Source: Lepiota brunneoincarnata (Eukaryota; Basidiomycota; Agaricomycetes; Agaricales; Agaricaceae). Taken from it: 64,000 nucleotides of DNA. The stretch lies in contig JAEBUN010000027.1 in the NCBI GenBank assembly GCA_023014365.1, positions 1-64,000 of the forward strand. Direction: 5' to 3'. This document shows positions 45,101 through 58,115 of the stretch, one piece after another. The notes under the pieces are model-generated. The model worked only from the letters and a program-made list of their open reading frames with translations. It had not been told where the DNA came from and ran no database searches. A program made the position numbers and the translations under genes. Positions within the stretch are counted from its first letter, which is position 1; each line of letters opens with the position of its first letter.

Positions 45101-45743
45101 TCAATTGGATGCGGATCCTCGGATGTAGACTACCCCGTCGGGGATATCTCTCTTCCATGTATGCTACAATAGGCTACGATACATCACCACTCTTCCAAGG
45201 TAGCAGTGTTCGCGATCCTGACTCTTGACACGAGTGTAGTACGATGAGGAATGGGGGCGGAGCAAGGAGACTTGTCGGTGAGGCCGGGAGCAAGAGCAAT
45301 ATATGACCATGGTTTCCCTTGGCTTCCTGCTTACACAAGTGGAGTCTTGCCGAGAGGCGATGACTGGAACAATACACCCTGGTTTGTGCCTCAATTGCCG
45401 TCGTTCATCGATAAGGGCGGGATAGCAATTTTGGAGAATCAGAAGTTACAACGCTGTCAGGTGTATTGATGATTCTCGCGTAAGGTAGAATATTATGTTC
45501 GGGGTCAGAGGTATCTGACAATGCACTGTCTCTGAGTCAGGTTGCGAATCAAGTACAGAAAGATGATTCCGAGGGCACTGTGGGTTTATTCCCCAAATGC
45601 CAATGTCCTCAAAGGTGATCATTCTCCACATAAATAGTATTTCACTTTATAAAGGGGCACAGCTGATCGAGCTCAATCCACCCGACACGTCGGTCCTTTG
45701 CCAGTCCGTAAGATCAATGAACGTTGGTGAAGATAGGGAGTAA

Positions 45744-46052
45744 TCAGTAGTGAGCTCTGCCCCTGTGCAGCCAAAGCCTCCTTTTGTCGACGTTGTTCAG
45801 CAAGTGAGAACTTGTACACGAACAAGCATGAGATACTCGCTCAAATGCCACACAAGCAACATAGCTCATCGTCACGTTCTTTGTTTTACCCCCCAGGAAG
45901 GAAAACCCCCCGGTGAAACCGACGTATGATCGACTGTAGTCGTAGGGAGGACGAACACTAGCACATTGGTCATCAAAGCTGCACAACACAACTTCACCGA
46001 TGTTCAGCAATCCCTGTGATACATGAAAATGATCCTCAGGAGTCAGCAACAA
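45744..46052 (-). pseudogene. conserved exon, repeat-unit gene Y, copy 2
   Basis: Open for 102 codons (NIGEVVLCSFDDQCASVRPP, GFSFLGGKTKNVTMSYVACV). Best-preserved copy of the exon described at 39972-40175. Confidence 0.35.
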
Positions 46053-46849
46053 GTCACCGATGATTCAAGTCGGGTATACTAATACGTCGGGTTGAAGTGG
46101 CGGCGTAATATGCGCGATCGGTACCCGTGGGAGCGCTGTATGCGCCCCGGAAGTGAATCTTGGGCAGATTTTTTTTCATTCGGCGCGATTTGAATTACGG
46201 AAGGGAACGTACAATCGAAGGTCGGGTTCTTCGTATCTCGGGCACACTCACTGGGTCATCACAACCCGGAAGTGCAATAGATCGTCGCACGGAACAACAG
46301 CTGTATGTAATCAACAAGGAGTCAAGGCCGGTGAACTCTGTCAGCGTCGGCGTCATGCTCGCAACTTTGATTGACTGTCGTCCAGCTAAGAACACTCACT
46401 CACAAATGGGAACAGCTGACCTTGCGTGCGAGTGCTCGTTTGAACGAGAAGGTTTCCCACTTCGGATCTTGAGAACGTGCATCAAATAAAAACCTATTTG
46501 TCGACAAAAAACACTTAGAGTGCTACCATCGTCGCAATATTACGCGACTGTAATATGACGGTGCGGATGCTCCGACGTCAGTGAGGGATGGAAAGCATAT
46601 AGTCACGCCACCTGCAGCGATGGAATTTCTTCATTGTGCAAAAATAGTTAGCCGGGGACAGCGGCACTGAACGGGTCTCTAATATTCTAGTACCTTAACC
46701 GGTACCTCTTCTGATACTTCTAATCCGCCATCTCGTATTTAAGGAACTTTTGCCATAGAGATGATAAACGACACGCTGAAGTCGGGCCATCATGCGTAGG
46801 TGAATGAAGTCTTCTAAGTTAACCACCTTACCTTTCTATCATTCTCCGT

Positions 46850-47800
46850 AATTTCCAGTCGAAGCCCATCCCGAACCATTTGCACCTAGTTCCTCCCATA
46901 CCTCTAGGACCAGCCGATCCTGAGCCCGTTGAGCTCCAATTTAAACCAAAGATCTAGCCCGGAATGCTTCACCCTACAAAAGGAGAAATGCATGAAAAGC
47001 ACCTCCACCCGTTGGTGAAGACTATCACGGCATCCTTTAATAACCACGGATCCGAGAGATGGCAGGTAATTTGCCCTGTCGCCCTCCCAGCCAGGATACA
47101 ATGCACAGAATATTCCATACAAACAGTTCTCTGTGTATGCGGATACGGTGAGATCACGAACGTACTAACACTGACTGAAGGCGTGTCGGATAAAAGGGGG
47201 CATCCAGCTCGTAGTAGAGTCCAGCTGGAGTTTCGTAAAGTATTCGGTAGATGGGCGAATAATGCATGGACATTGGGCCGAGGATCCCCAGTGGGGTGAT
47301 CCTGCTCTGACTATGAAAGCATATGCAGTGCAGGTATTCGCATGTATTGGAGTGTGGTTAAGCATGATGGGTTGCCGTAAAACTGCCACGATAGCGTATG
47401 CAAATGATGAAGAGTGGTGGGTGGTTGTGATTAGGAAGGTTGAGTTCGGCTATTGCGTCATCGGGAGATTGTAATTTAAAGTGGATGAGGTTGGGATATT
47501 ATATGAGCAACCTGACACAGATGCTGATGGGGACGAAGGCGAGTTCGAGCTGGGTTTAACAGTTCGAGTGGTCGAATTTTCCTAGAATATTGGCTGTTAA
47601 AGAGTACGGATCCTCCCGACTGGAAGGAGTGGAAGTCGAGACTAATATTGAATGGAAGCATTTCGCAAGTAGGCTCGAGGATGCGAGGAATGCGATCTGC
47701 GTTGTCTTTATCGACATGGACCTAGCCGCTGTTCCATTACTGCGGTGTTGGGCAAGAGACCTGGCGTCAGTACGATGAGACGTGACTGAAAGTCAAGATT
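46850..47800 (-). pseudogene. F-box/LRR gene relic
   Basis: Decayed relative of 53563-54757. Recognisable pieces are ALYPGWEGDRANYLPSLGSV (about 47100), SLDFHSFQSGGSVLFNSQYS (about 47600) and the minus-strand start of LTFSHVSSYW near 47790. Many stops and frameshifts. Confidence 0.6.
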
Positions 47801-48539
47801 GGGTGTGTGACCTGGCGGCATGGGGCGCGAGTATTCATGGGAGTGCGCTGATGGGCAGCGCAAGTTGTATTCTTGGCAGTGGACGGATTTAAAGATGAGA
47901 GTGTGTGTCTCTGGTGGCAGGGCGGAAGCCGACGCATGTTGCGTCGACCTCGTCTTTGTTCCTGTGAGCCTCCGACATGTGAGCGAAAGTCAGCGTGTGA
48001 TCATGTAATATCAGTTTTTTTGGTATTCAGTGTCATTGCCCCGAGTGCTAAAACGCGGAGGGCCCATTGTATCAACAGATGGACTATCTACATGGGTAGA
48101 TGTCTGTAAAGAATGTGCAGGTTTCTAGTTCCTGAGATGATGACTCGAGGAGAACGCCACAGGGCCAACTTCATGCATTTCATTCTCCGTTCCCCCTATA
48201 TTCGTCCTACATGCAATCGTACTATTCCATGCCAATACGCACTGGTGCGTAAATGATCTGCACGGAAGCCCAGCAGCCATAACCCGGGATCCTCTGGATG
48301 TCCTGTGCCATAACGGCCGGCTGCGCAGTACTCCCTTTCCGGCCACCGAGATACACCAGTGTAACTCCTGTGACTGCTTCACCACCTCACATACTAGCGA
48401 ATAATACAACATTGCCTGGCAGCTCAAGTCTGGGAAGGGGGTAGTTCGTGAGTAGGTTTAATGGCGTCGATTCGCGAGAACTAAGGATCAAAGAACAAGC
48501 AGTTCGGGTGAGCTCATTCCCCGATATACCTAGCCTTCT

Positions 48540-48793
48540 CCCGTCGGCTCCGGGACATCGGTAGGGAAAGGTATGCCACCTTGGAGCCCAAGTTTACGTT
48601 CAATTCTGGGTGGCTCAGGGTGGACTGGGCGTTGGGGGTGCAGGAGGAGCCGTGTGGCATGGCGCGGGATGGGTTTCAGCCGGAAATCGTGGGGGGGGGA
48701 GGTAGAGTGGTTGTCATAGAGGCGGTCACCGTCTACGTTCATCTCTGCCTGACTTTCATGCGTCGTTCATTGACTGCACAGGGAGGCATGTAA
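48540..48793 (+). pseudogene. F-box/LRR C-terminal fragment, copy 3
   Basis: Piece equivalent to FRFGG...ALGVQEE(P/L)C.MARDGFQ of the other copies (WALGVQEEPCGMARDGFQPE), ending with VHLCLTFMRRSLTAQGGM as in copy 2. A short G-run (about 48690) disturbs the frame. Confidence 0.6.
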
Positions 48794-50809
48794 GGTAGGG
48801 TTGGAAAATCCCAGGTCACAAGTGTCATGGAGTATTGATCGTTCCGGTTTAGGGGGGATGTTGGAGACGTGATTAGGGCCAGATGTCATGACTTCATCAA
48901 AATGGTGCATGGTTTGAGCCATATTGCGAGGCAAGTAGAACAAAGAAGGATGATTCTGTGAACGCCTGGGAGTGCAAGAACAAAAATAAAATGAGCTGAA
49001 GGCAACACCAGGGGTGATCTAGTGGATGCTTGGAGTGTGCAGTACATAGCTCGTCAATACCAACACGGTTGCTGCCTCTTCCCTCGAAAAGCCCACCGGC
49101 ACTCGTATTCCCCTCGAGCGGTGCTCTCTTCCCGTTCTCCATACCTGTGCGATCCGCATCTCCAGTGCTTTCAACACCCTTCGTCCGCCATTTTCATAGA
49201 TTAGAAATTCTGGCGGGACACCTCAGGTGAAAGAACGTTCGCATACAAGGAATTATATGAGTACGGTGTTGTTGAGTTGACTCGTCAACTGCTGTTGAAA
49301 AAAGAAAATGAAGATAATCTGATTGGCTTTGCATTTTAGGTGAATATCGTACGCACGTGCATCACAATCCAGAGCATGAAGTAACTCTTCCCGCACCCTG
49401 ATTTAAAACCGACCACACGGCTCGACAAAAGCCGATAGATCAAGGGGGGGGGTACTCGGGAGGCACATATGCCTTTCCAGGGTATCCTATTGTTCCATCT
49501 GACCCATACTTTCGACTCGTCAGATTTCTCTTCCGATATTTTGTGTGCAGAGAACAGTTGCGCGCACTCAATCACAGAAACTCAATCCTCCTTTGACCAT
49601 ATACTTTGAGATTGGAACTGGAGCCATTCAACTGAGAGGAGAGTAGGGAACTACAACCACGCAGCTTACCTCTGGATATGAGGCAGAGAATTCCGTGAAC
49701 AAACTTAATGCCGGAGAAGATATGCGCCCTCAGTTGAAGTAGCTGATAGCAACGAGTCGCGGCTTTGTAAACGGAAAACTTGTGGCCTCTCGCCACAGAA
49801 TGAACTTCTGTCCTTTTTCACCTCACCACACAACACGTCGTCAGGCAGGCAAAAGTCTATCACGTGTAAAGAAAATCAATGTGAGAATACCTTGGTTGTA
49901 CAATAGTATTTCCCAACATTCTCCAAAAACAAGAGGGTTGCAAGAGTAGAAGGATGGAGGTATGATCAGGCTGCAGGGACTATAAGTCATCTTGGAAGAG
50001 CCTAGAGGGTGATCAGTCTCGGTACAAGACCCTGCGTGGATACCCTTTTGGAAAAATATCAGAAATTCGTTATATCTTTATTTATCAACGTCCGATATCC
50101 TTTACGAGCAGTAGTGATATCATCGACTTGACATTTCATTTCTAATTGGGAAAAGAGAGGTGCACAGTCGATCTTAGAACCAGCACCCACTCCCGGATTT
50201 GCTGGAACACCGGAAGTCAACAACACGTCAGGGTACATTGATGATTCCGGTGTAAGGTGCAAATTAAGTTTGGGGTCAGAGGTATTTACCCATTCTGACA
50301 GTGTATTGTCTTTGAGTCAGGTTCAAAAACCAAGTACGGAAGATGATTCTGAGGGCACTTCGGAACTATTCTCAAATACCAAAGCCCTCAAAGGTGATCA
50401 TTCTCCGCACAGATAGTATTTCACTTTATAAAAATGCACAGCTGATCGAGCTCATTCCACCAGACATCATAAGATTAAGGAACGTTGGTTAAGAGAGAGA
50501 ACAATCACTAGCGAGCTTTGCCCCTGTGCAGCCAAAGCCTCTGCTCGCCAACGTTTTTACTGAGTGAGAACTTCTACACAAGCAACGAAGCTGAGGATTT
50601 CTTACCTCGGTTGGATCTTGAAGATGTTTTGCTGAATATGGATGACATTACAGATGACGAGGAAGAGCCCTAGTGTACTTATTTACCGCATCGCAACAAC
50701 ACTTCCACCGAAATTTCACCAAGTCCCGCGTGGCAAAGCATGACACACCAAATCAGTGTCAGCGTGTCGGAGTTTGAAACCGAAGCGGCTGGCTACGAGC
50801 CTAAAGGTG

Positions 50810-51348
50810 TGAAAGGATTCCTATGACTCTCGGGTCCTTGGGTGGGTCTGACCAAATGTCCAGTTGGACTTGGGGGTTTCTTTTGTCTTTAGCAGGTTCC
50901 GCTGGTTTACTGTCCGGCTTAGGGGCTCGTGATTTCTGGTCTGTCTGAGTAGACTTCTCCACTGGTTTTTTGTTGGTATTATCTGTGTATCATCACATCG
51001 TTAGCATAAATGGTTGGGAACAGTGGATGTCCCGGCACACCACTCGGCATCCTGCTTTTGTTATCCAATCAATACATGAAGAGCCATGGGTCAGTCATAT
51101 GCAAACACCTTGAGGGAACTTAATTGCAAATTTGTTGTACAGGACGGGTGTAGAGGCTCTAAGGGTAGCTTTTGCAAGACAGGGGAGACGGGAGTGGTGG
51201 ATACAGTAGTAGTTAATTCCGAAGAATTATATACTATCCATCGGTGGGTCCGAGGAATTGTGGCGGCTCCGAGCCGTGGCTTAATATATATAACGGAGGG
51301 TGGCACTACTGGAGTCTTGGGATTTGCGGGTCCCATGGAGAGTGCCAA
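50810..51348 (-). pseudogene. gene X, copy 3 relic
   Basis: Possible exons 51348-51114 (MGPANPKTPVVPPSVIYIKP, Pro-rich) and 50985-50815 (TNKKPVEKSTQTDQKSRAPK ... DIWSDPPKDPR), with a GTTCCC...TGCTAAC...ACACAG intron before the latter. Splicing between them is not settled. No family recognised. Confidence 0.35.
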
Positions 51349-52603
51349 GCACTTAGAATATGTGATTTCAATCAGAAATCTCGATTGAAAATAGTGTATT
51401 CACTGCTTGGGACTATTTGCGGGACCCGCTGAGCCTGCGAACAAAAAGTTGGTTTCAGGTGATGGTGGGTGACCATCCGTAGGGTTTAGAAAATTGGAGC
51501 TAGATTCTAAATCGACGAAAATGTTCAAGGGCCTTCATGCCAATCAAGCCAACATCCAAATCGAGTTGTGAGCGAGTCGGATATCAGTAAACAAGTTTCC
51601 CTCCACCTTGATATTTTCCTTGCGCCCAATCCTCGCAAGTAAGGCCCCAACCGTATATCCATCCACCCTATAAATAAAGTTATTACTGTATACGTATATG
51701 TATATGTATAGGCCCTCACCGTGAAACTTGAGGGTAGGGTAAATATACGGCATATGTATAGAATAGATAGTTTGGAAGGTCACGCGTGGGTTTTTGTTGG
51801 TTGTTGATGAGTTCTGTGCCCAGAGGCAGCAGCCGGCCCTAAATAAAAAGGATCGCCATCCAGCTGTGTACCGTTCAGTACCCGCATCAGAAAACCAGGT
51901 CGCTCTTCGATGGATCAGATCCCCAAATGTAGCCTACTCCGTGGAGAAATCTCCCATGCTTACTAAATACAATAGGCTACAATAAGCTACAATACACCGC
52001 CACTACACCCACCAGACCAGCGTCAGGTCAGGATTTGACCGGTGACGAACCGCCGTGACGCTTAATGCGCTTATCTTGTCAGGTGGCAATCATGACTGTG
52101 ACAAACACTCATCAAACGATTTTGTAGAATAAGTAAATGGAATTTTGAGCATCACCAAACAACAGCCGGAACAACGCGCCCCCGCTTCTGCCCTCAATTG
52201 TTGTCGTTCACCAATCAAGGTGGGGATAGTGGTTTTGGAGAATAAGAAATTACAACACTGTCAGGGTGTTCGGGGTGTTCGGGTAAGGTAGAATATCTTT
52301 GGGGTCAGGTTCCAAATCAAGTACGGAAAGATGAATCTGAGCGCGCTGTTGGGTTTTTAACCCCAAATACCAAGGTCCTCAAAGGTGATCATTCTCCGCA
52401 CAAATAGTATTTCACTTTATAAAAACATACAGCTGATCGAGCTCAATCCACCCGACACGTCATTCCCCTTCCAGTCCGTAAGATCAATGAACGTTGGTGA
52501 AGATACGGAATAATCAGTAGCGAGCTCTGCCCCTGTGCAGCCAAAGCCTCTGTTTGTCGGACGTTGTTCAGCAAGCGGGAACTTGTACACGAGCATGAGA
52601 TAC

Positions 52604-52789
52604 TCACTCAAATGCCACACAGGCAACATAACTCATCGTCACGTTCTTTGTTTTACCCCCCAGGAAGGCAAACTCCCCAGTGAAATCGACGCATAATCGA
52701 CTGTAGTCATAGGGAGGACGAACGCTAGCGCATTGGTCATCAAAGCTGCACAACACAGCTTCACCGACGTTCGGTGATCCCTGTGACAC
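52604..52789 (-). pseudogene. conserved exon, repeat-unit gene Y, copy 3
   Basis: NVGEAVLCSFDDQCASVRPP and EFAFLGGKTKNVTMSYVACV, as in the two other copies. Confidence 0.35.
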
Positions 52790-53562
52790 ATCGAGATAAT
52801 CCCCAGGAGTCAGCGATAAGTCACCAGCGATGATTCAGGCTGGATTACTACTCACACGTCGGGTTGAAGTAGCGGCGTAATATGTGCGATCGGTACCCGT
52901 GGGAGCGCTGTATGCGCCCTGGAAGTGAAGGGGCTGGAGGAATGCAAGAAAAAGAATAATGCGAGCTGATGACGGTACCATGTGTGCTTGGGAATATACT
53001 TTGTTCACTGGAGTGCATGCCAGGTGGCTCGTATTTATGATCCATTGTGCCAGGCCGTAAAGTGAATCTTGGGCAGACTTGTTCATTCGGCATGATTTGA
53101 ACTACAGAAAGGAATGTACAATCGAAGGTCGGGTCCCTCGGATCTCGGGCACACTCACTAGGTCATCACAAATCCGGAAGTGCAATAGATCGTCGCATGG
53201 ACCAGTTGTATGTAATCAAGGAGCCGGGGTCGGAGAGCTCGGTCAGCGTCGACGTCATGCTCGCAACTTTGATTGACTGTCGTCCAGCTAAGAACACTAA
53301 CTGGTAAATGGGAACGGCTTATCTTCTCGTGCTTCGCGCCCGTTTGAACGAACAGGCTTCCCACTTCGGATCTTGAGAACTTGAAATCTATTTTTCGGCA
53401 AAAAAAACACTTGGAGTACTACCATCGTCATAATATTGCACAGGTTTACGCGGCTGCAGCATGACGGCGTGGACGCCCCAACGTTATTGAGGGATGGAAA
53501 GTATATAGTCACGCCGCCTGCGGCGATGGTATACCATAGATGAATATAGGCCATGAAATCTT

Positions 53563-54757
53563 CTAAGCTAACCATTCCACCTTTCTATCGTTCTCCATAA
53601 TTTCCAGCCGAAGCCCATCCCGAACCATTGCGCATAGTTCCTCTCGTACCTCTGGGACCCACTGGACTCTGAGTCCGCTGAATTCCAGTTTAAACCGAGG
53701 ATCGAGTCCGGAATGCTTCGCCCTACAAATGTCCAGGATTCGGCGGGAGAAATCAAAGTCAAGTACCTTCATCCGTTGGTAAAAGTTATCACGGCATCCG
53801 TTAATAACCACGGATACGAGAAGTGTTAGGTATTTCACCCCGTCGCCCTCCCAGCCAGGACACAGTGCACAGAATACCCCATACAAACAGTTCTGGGTGC
53901 ATGCGGATACGGTGAGATCGCGGACGTAGTAACATTGGCTAAGGGCGTGCCGGATCAAAGGGAGCGTCCAGCTAGTAAGGGGTAGGTTACTGACGACCAA
54001 GGGAGTGATACATTACTATATACCCGCTCCAACCGTACATGGCATAAAAGAGGAACAGTTTCGGGCGAGAGACCACGTTGCCGGTTGCCATATGAATGTG
54101 CTATGAAAATGCACTCGAGTCTCGAAAGGATGGGTGGTGAGATAGAGGACAATCATTCCAGTGGTGGGTACAGATAGACTGTTCGAACTTTCCTGAAATA
54201 TTCACTATTAATGAGCACGGATCCGACAGATTGGAAGGTGCCTTTGGAGTAAAAGTCGAGACCAAGATCGGACGGAAGGGCTCCAGCATTTCGCAAGTAG
54301 AGCTCGAGGATATAAGGAGTGCGATCTGCCTTGCCTTTCCTTGGCGTAGACATAGACGCTGTTCTATAGCTGGGATGTTGTTGACCAAGAGACCTGGCGC
54401 CAGTACGACGAGACGTGACTGAAAGTCAAGATTGGGTAGGTAAATCTGATAGCATAGATATTCATGGGAGTGCGCTGACGGGTAGCGCGAGTTGTATTCT
54501 TGGCGATGGACGGATTTAAAGATGAGAGAGAGCGTCTCTGGTGGCAGGTCGGCAGTCGACCCCTGTATGCTGTTGATCTTTGGCAGCATCGCCGCGCGCT
54601 TTTCGTGAAGTTGGCGTATCATATCTTCTACTCGTCGTACTTCGCGTTGGATGGCATCGACCCCGTCCTTATTCCTGTGAGCCTTCGACATGTTGGGCGT
54701 TGACCGACAAGTCAATGTGCGATCATCCGGTATCAATTTTTTTGTATTCAGCGTCAT
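53563..54757 (-). pseudogene. coiled-coil F-box/LRR gene, frameshifted
   Basis: Starts with a coiled coil (VRRVEDMIRQLHEKRAAML) and a good F-box start (ADLPPETLSLIFKSVHRQEY). Frame then moves to LTFSHVSSYWRQVSWS and on to KADRTPYILELYLRNAGALP, with a stop and frame changes between. The tail is intact as an open frame to 53563 (LTVSACTQNCLYGVFCALCP, KYLTLLVSVVINGC, DICRAKHSGLDPRFKLEFSG). Best preserved of the relics, but the middle cannot be joined without repairing stops. Confidence 0.7.
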
Positions 54758-54980
54758 TGCCCCGCAACAAGCAAACTAGTGCAAAGGCGCGGTGGGCCCA
54801 CCGTATTAACAGGTGGCCCCCCTCGAGAGGTGGATTGTCTACTCGGGGGAAAGTCTGAAAAAACTGTGGAGCTTTCTAGTGGGGTTAGTTGCGTACTCTA
54901 CGTGTTGATGGGGCAGGAATAACAGTAAAATAATAAAATAGAATGAGACGAAAAATGTGAGATCCAGGTGAAGTGGGTGG

Positions 54981-55274
54981 TCATGCAATATCATATCTGA
55001 CAAGTTTATTGCCTCCCAGGCCCTGCGGCACGTAGTGCCATATAGTAATTGGTCTCTTGACAACATACTTGCCATGCCACAAGGACGAAGCTGGAACCGC
55101 TAGTGACACCGGGACCTTGAACCCGGCCTTAGATTCCAACATTGCGATCCGACTAAAGCTCTCGTAATCTTGTTTATCAGGCGGGGTGCGCACTACTGCA
55201 CTCTTCATAGCTTGCCAACTCGGTGAACTCAAGGCGCATTGTGACAGCTCAATCGACCCTGGTTTGTCACACAT
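54981..55274 (-). CDS. hypothetical protein or exon
   Basis: 97-codon open frame (CALSSPSWQAMKSAVVRTPP, YVVKRPITIWHYVPQGLGGN) lying 230 bp beyond the kinesin stop on the same strand. Composition looks coding, but no family is recognised and no intron partners are clear. It may be the last exon of a longer or decayed gene. Confidence 0.35.
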   Translation of the reverse strand: MCDKPGSIELSQCALSSPSWQAMKSAVVRTPPDKQDYESFSRIAMLESKAGFKVPVSLAVPASSLWHGKYVVKRPITIWHYVPQGLGGNKLVRYDIA

Positions 55275-55506
55275 CTAGCTTTGCATAATCCACGAAGACA
55301 TTCTAGTCACTCATTCCGTCACCACGGGGGTGTACCACCAGGAGGACATCTACAGTGGTTGCTAGATTTAGGTTAAGTAAAGTTGAAATTGACTCGAAAA
55401 AATAATTACGCGGATGCAAAGAAAGACGATGGGGAGCCATTGTTTACACTACAACATACACGAAAGTGTCCGTGCCATATGCGAGGATTCGACTTATTCG
55501 GAAGTA

Positions 55507-57911
55507 CTACGATGATCGCGATTGTTTCTTGGCAGTACCAATTTGCGTATTGTTGACCTAAGAATGGAGGGGACGATCAAGATGAGAAAAGCTAGAAATG
55601 AGGGAAGTACCTTGGTAGCAAACCGAAGCGAGGTCAACGATTCGTTGAGATGAGCCGCCAGCGGTGACAGGTTCAAAAACATCTGAAAATCCGTGAGTGA
55701 GGGCAAGAACACATCCGAGAGAGTACACTCACCAATGTCTTGGAATTCCCGCTCAACGAATTTTGCAATAAATACGTCAGCTTCGAGTTCCTGTATGGAA
55801 TATGTTTATCTCCCTTCTCCCCCTTCTCTCCAAGCGCCGCAATCACATCGCCCAACGCGCTTAAACTCCTATTGATATTCTGCGTCTCCTTCACTCTCTC
55901 CTTATCCGGCAACCCGACCCCCGGCCCGCTCCCAAAACTCACGTTCAGTCGCTCACTACCCGCCAAATCAACAAGGTTCAAGCATCCTTCACATCTCTCT
56001 CCAGTACCACCCACACGTTCACTGCTCCCATCATGCAAAGGGAGGCCGACGTTGACACCAGAAATGCGGAGCGTGAAGACAGAGTGCGAGCGGGATGACC
56101 GTTCGTTCATGAGTGTCGCGGCAACACTACGCCGAGAGTGTGCTAGTGCGAGAAGAGAACGGACTTGAGATGACGAGTGGAGAGCGACAACGTTGGCGTC
56201 TGTTACACGGGTTGTGCCGGTTTTGGGGTCATGTTTGATTTCGTGTTTCTTTTTATCGAATTCGCCTTTACCGAGGAGGTCGTTGATGGTTTCGTTGTAC
56301 TACATAGTAGTGTTTGCCTGAGACGAGTGGGATGATGTGGGATATGGGGACAACTTACGATTTCGAGAAATTGGCCTTCCATCGTATACTCCCAACCTTT
56401 GCTCTTCATTTCTTCGGCGACTCGAAAGACTTGTTCAACTGCTCGCGGGATCATGCCTGCCAGCGACCTGGTCTGGATCGACTGTCAGTAGGAGGGAGGT
56501 CACTGGTCGCTTGTCCACGTACCTGGCCTCCTTCCATGGTGAAGGATTTTCCGGAGCCTGTTTGACCATAGGCAAAGATGCAAACGTTATAGCCGTCCAT
56601 GCAGCTTTGGGCCAGGAGGGAAATTTCCTCGAATACCTCGGCTTGGGTAATGGTGGGCTCGAACACACGATCAAATGCAAAGCTATAAACTTCCCTCCTC
56701 TCCTGTCCAGTAGCACTCTCACTTGTAGAAGAGATTACGATTTCCTTATGGTTTTGACGATCGGGGAAAGCCATGTTCGCTTGGGCTTCCAGTTTGAGGG
56801 CTTCAAATTCCTCGGGCGTGAGTGCGGCACTGGAGGGTGCGGATAGATTTGAAGAAGATGCGAGGGCGCTGTTAGTGAAGTCGGAAGGCAGGATAGGTCT
56901 TACACGGCAGAATACGCGGATGTTGCCCTTGAGCTCTTGGACCATATTATGGAGTTTCCGGCGAACGATTTCACCCTCTAGGATCTCCTTCTTGAGTTCC
57001 TCGAGCTTCTTCTCGCTGCTCTCGAGACTGAGTTGATATTCGGATACGGTTCGAGCAAATGCGTCGTTCTGGCTCTGGAGCAGGGTGTTTTGGGTTTGTA
57101 GGGCTTGGACTTGTGTAGCGAGGGTAATATGAGCGGTCGACTGTTGTGATAGGGTGGCTTTGAGGGTGGAGACATTTCCGCGTTCCCGTTCAAGGTCGCT
57201 TTTGGATAATCGTAGATCTTCGTTGGCGTCACGTAGTTCCCGTTCTCGCTTCTTGAGGTCCATTTCGATGTCCATAATTTCACGAGCGTGCCGCTTTTTG
57301 AGGTTCTCGATCTCATCAGAGGCATTAACCAGCTCTCGGCGTTGGTTGAGTTCTTGCGATCGTGCAGTAGCAAGGTCGCGAGAAAGGGCGACATGGTTGG
57401 CCTGCAGCTCTGCAACTTTGGCCCGCTCTGCCTCCATATCCATGGCCAGACGGGCGGCATCAACTGCCCTCGCAGATTCGATGGAAGTGAGCTGTTCCTG
57501 TAGCTCGGAGAAGCGTTTGTCGTCGGAAATCTTGCTTCTATATGAACCTGATACGGTGCGAGACGGGGCATTCCTCGTACCGATCGATGGCTTCGATGGA
57601 GCCAACCGAACTGGCGGTGCACTGGCTCCTCTTGCTGAGCGGGTGATTTGTGGCGGCTGGGGTTTAGTAAGTGGTTTAGGCACTGGGGCTGCTAGCTTTG
57701 CTACGTTTGTCGCTGTCCGTGTGGGTTGCAACGGCCGACCGGGTCGACTGGCTCCTATCGCGGCGACTTTTCGGGGTTGCTCGCCAACGCCCTCCTCTTC
57801 CTCTACGATGGCTTTTCTTTTGAGGCTACGCGTGGTTACTGTTGCGGGCATCGTCGGGCCGAATATTTCTGCTGCGGGAGAGGAACTGCGCAGTCTTGGT
57901 AGGCGCGACAT
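55507..57911 (-). CDS. kinesin-14, C-terminal motor
   Basis: Five exons, 57911-56523, 56472-56359, 56299-55733, 55682-55611 and 55557-55507, total 2,193 bases (730 residues); all four introns (44-59 bp) are GT-AG and in frame. Basic, Pro-rich N terminus (microtubule- and cargo-binding tail, 1-125), coiled-coil stalk (about 130-327), then neck and motor: [14 protein letters not shown] (326-339), P-loop GQTGSGKS (449-456), switch I NERSSRSH (566-573), switch II DLAGSE (612-617), end [18 protein letters not shown] motor at the C terminus preceded by the GN neck is diagnostic of minus-end-directed kinesin-14 (Kar3/KlpA), which acts in the spindle and in nuclear fusion. An in-frame ATG 15 codons upstream exists, but MSRLPRLR is preferred. 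Complete and apparently functional. Confidence 0.93.
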
Positions 57912-58115
57912 TGTTTTCGACGATGAATGCACAAATCCAAATCTGGACAGAATCAACCAGGCGCGTTACATCACGTGATAGCGTGATGCCCTTTGATGTT
58001 TGTGTTGGTTGTACAAAGGCCTTTGGGTCGCAGACTCCGCTGTTTAAACAGCATTCGATGTTCAATCCAAGGCAGTATGGCATAGCCCAGACTTCCGTCA
58101 CCGCACGGGCAACTC

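Larger units (their letters stand above)
35178..53370. repeat. about three diverged tandem copies of a 5-6 kb unit
   Basis: Markers recur in the same order: the F-box tail (36300, 41760, 48590), gtcagggagtatt-type blocks (36740, 42192, 48829) and the exon with acatcgttagcataaatgg (38890, 44720, 50995). They continue with ccctgtgcagccaaagcctc (39940, 45760, 50523, 52540) and the DQCASVRPPYDYSR exon (40100, 45960, 52720). Approximate copies are 35.2-40.6, 41.4-46.5 and 48.5-53.4 kb. The third is rearranged, with one block present twice. Divergence is substantial, so the duplications are old. Confidence 0.7.

Noticed and set aside
51650..51715. (TATG)n-like run as a functional element
   Set aside because: Short simple repeat, no context suggesting function.
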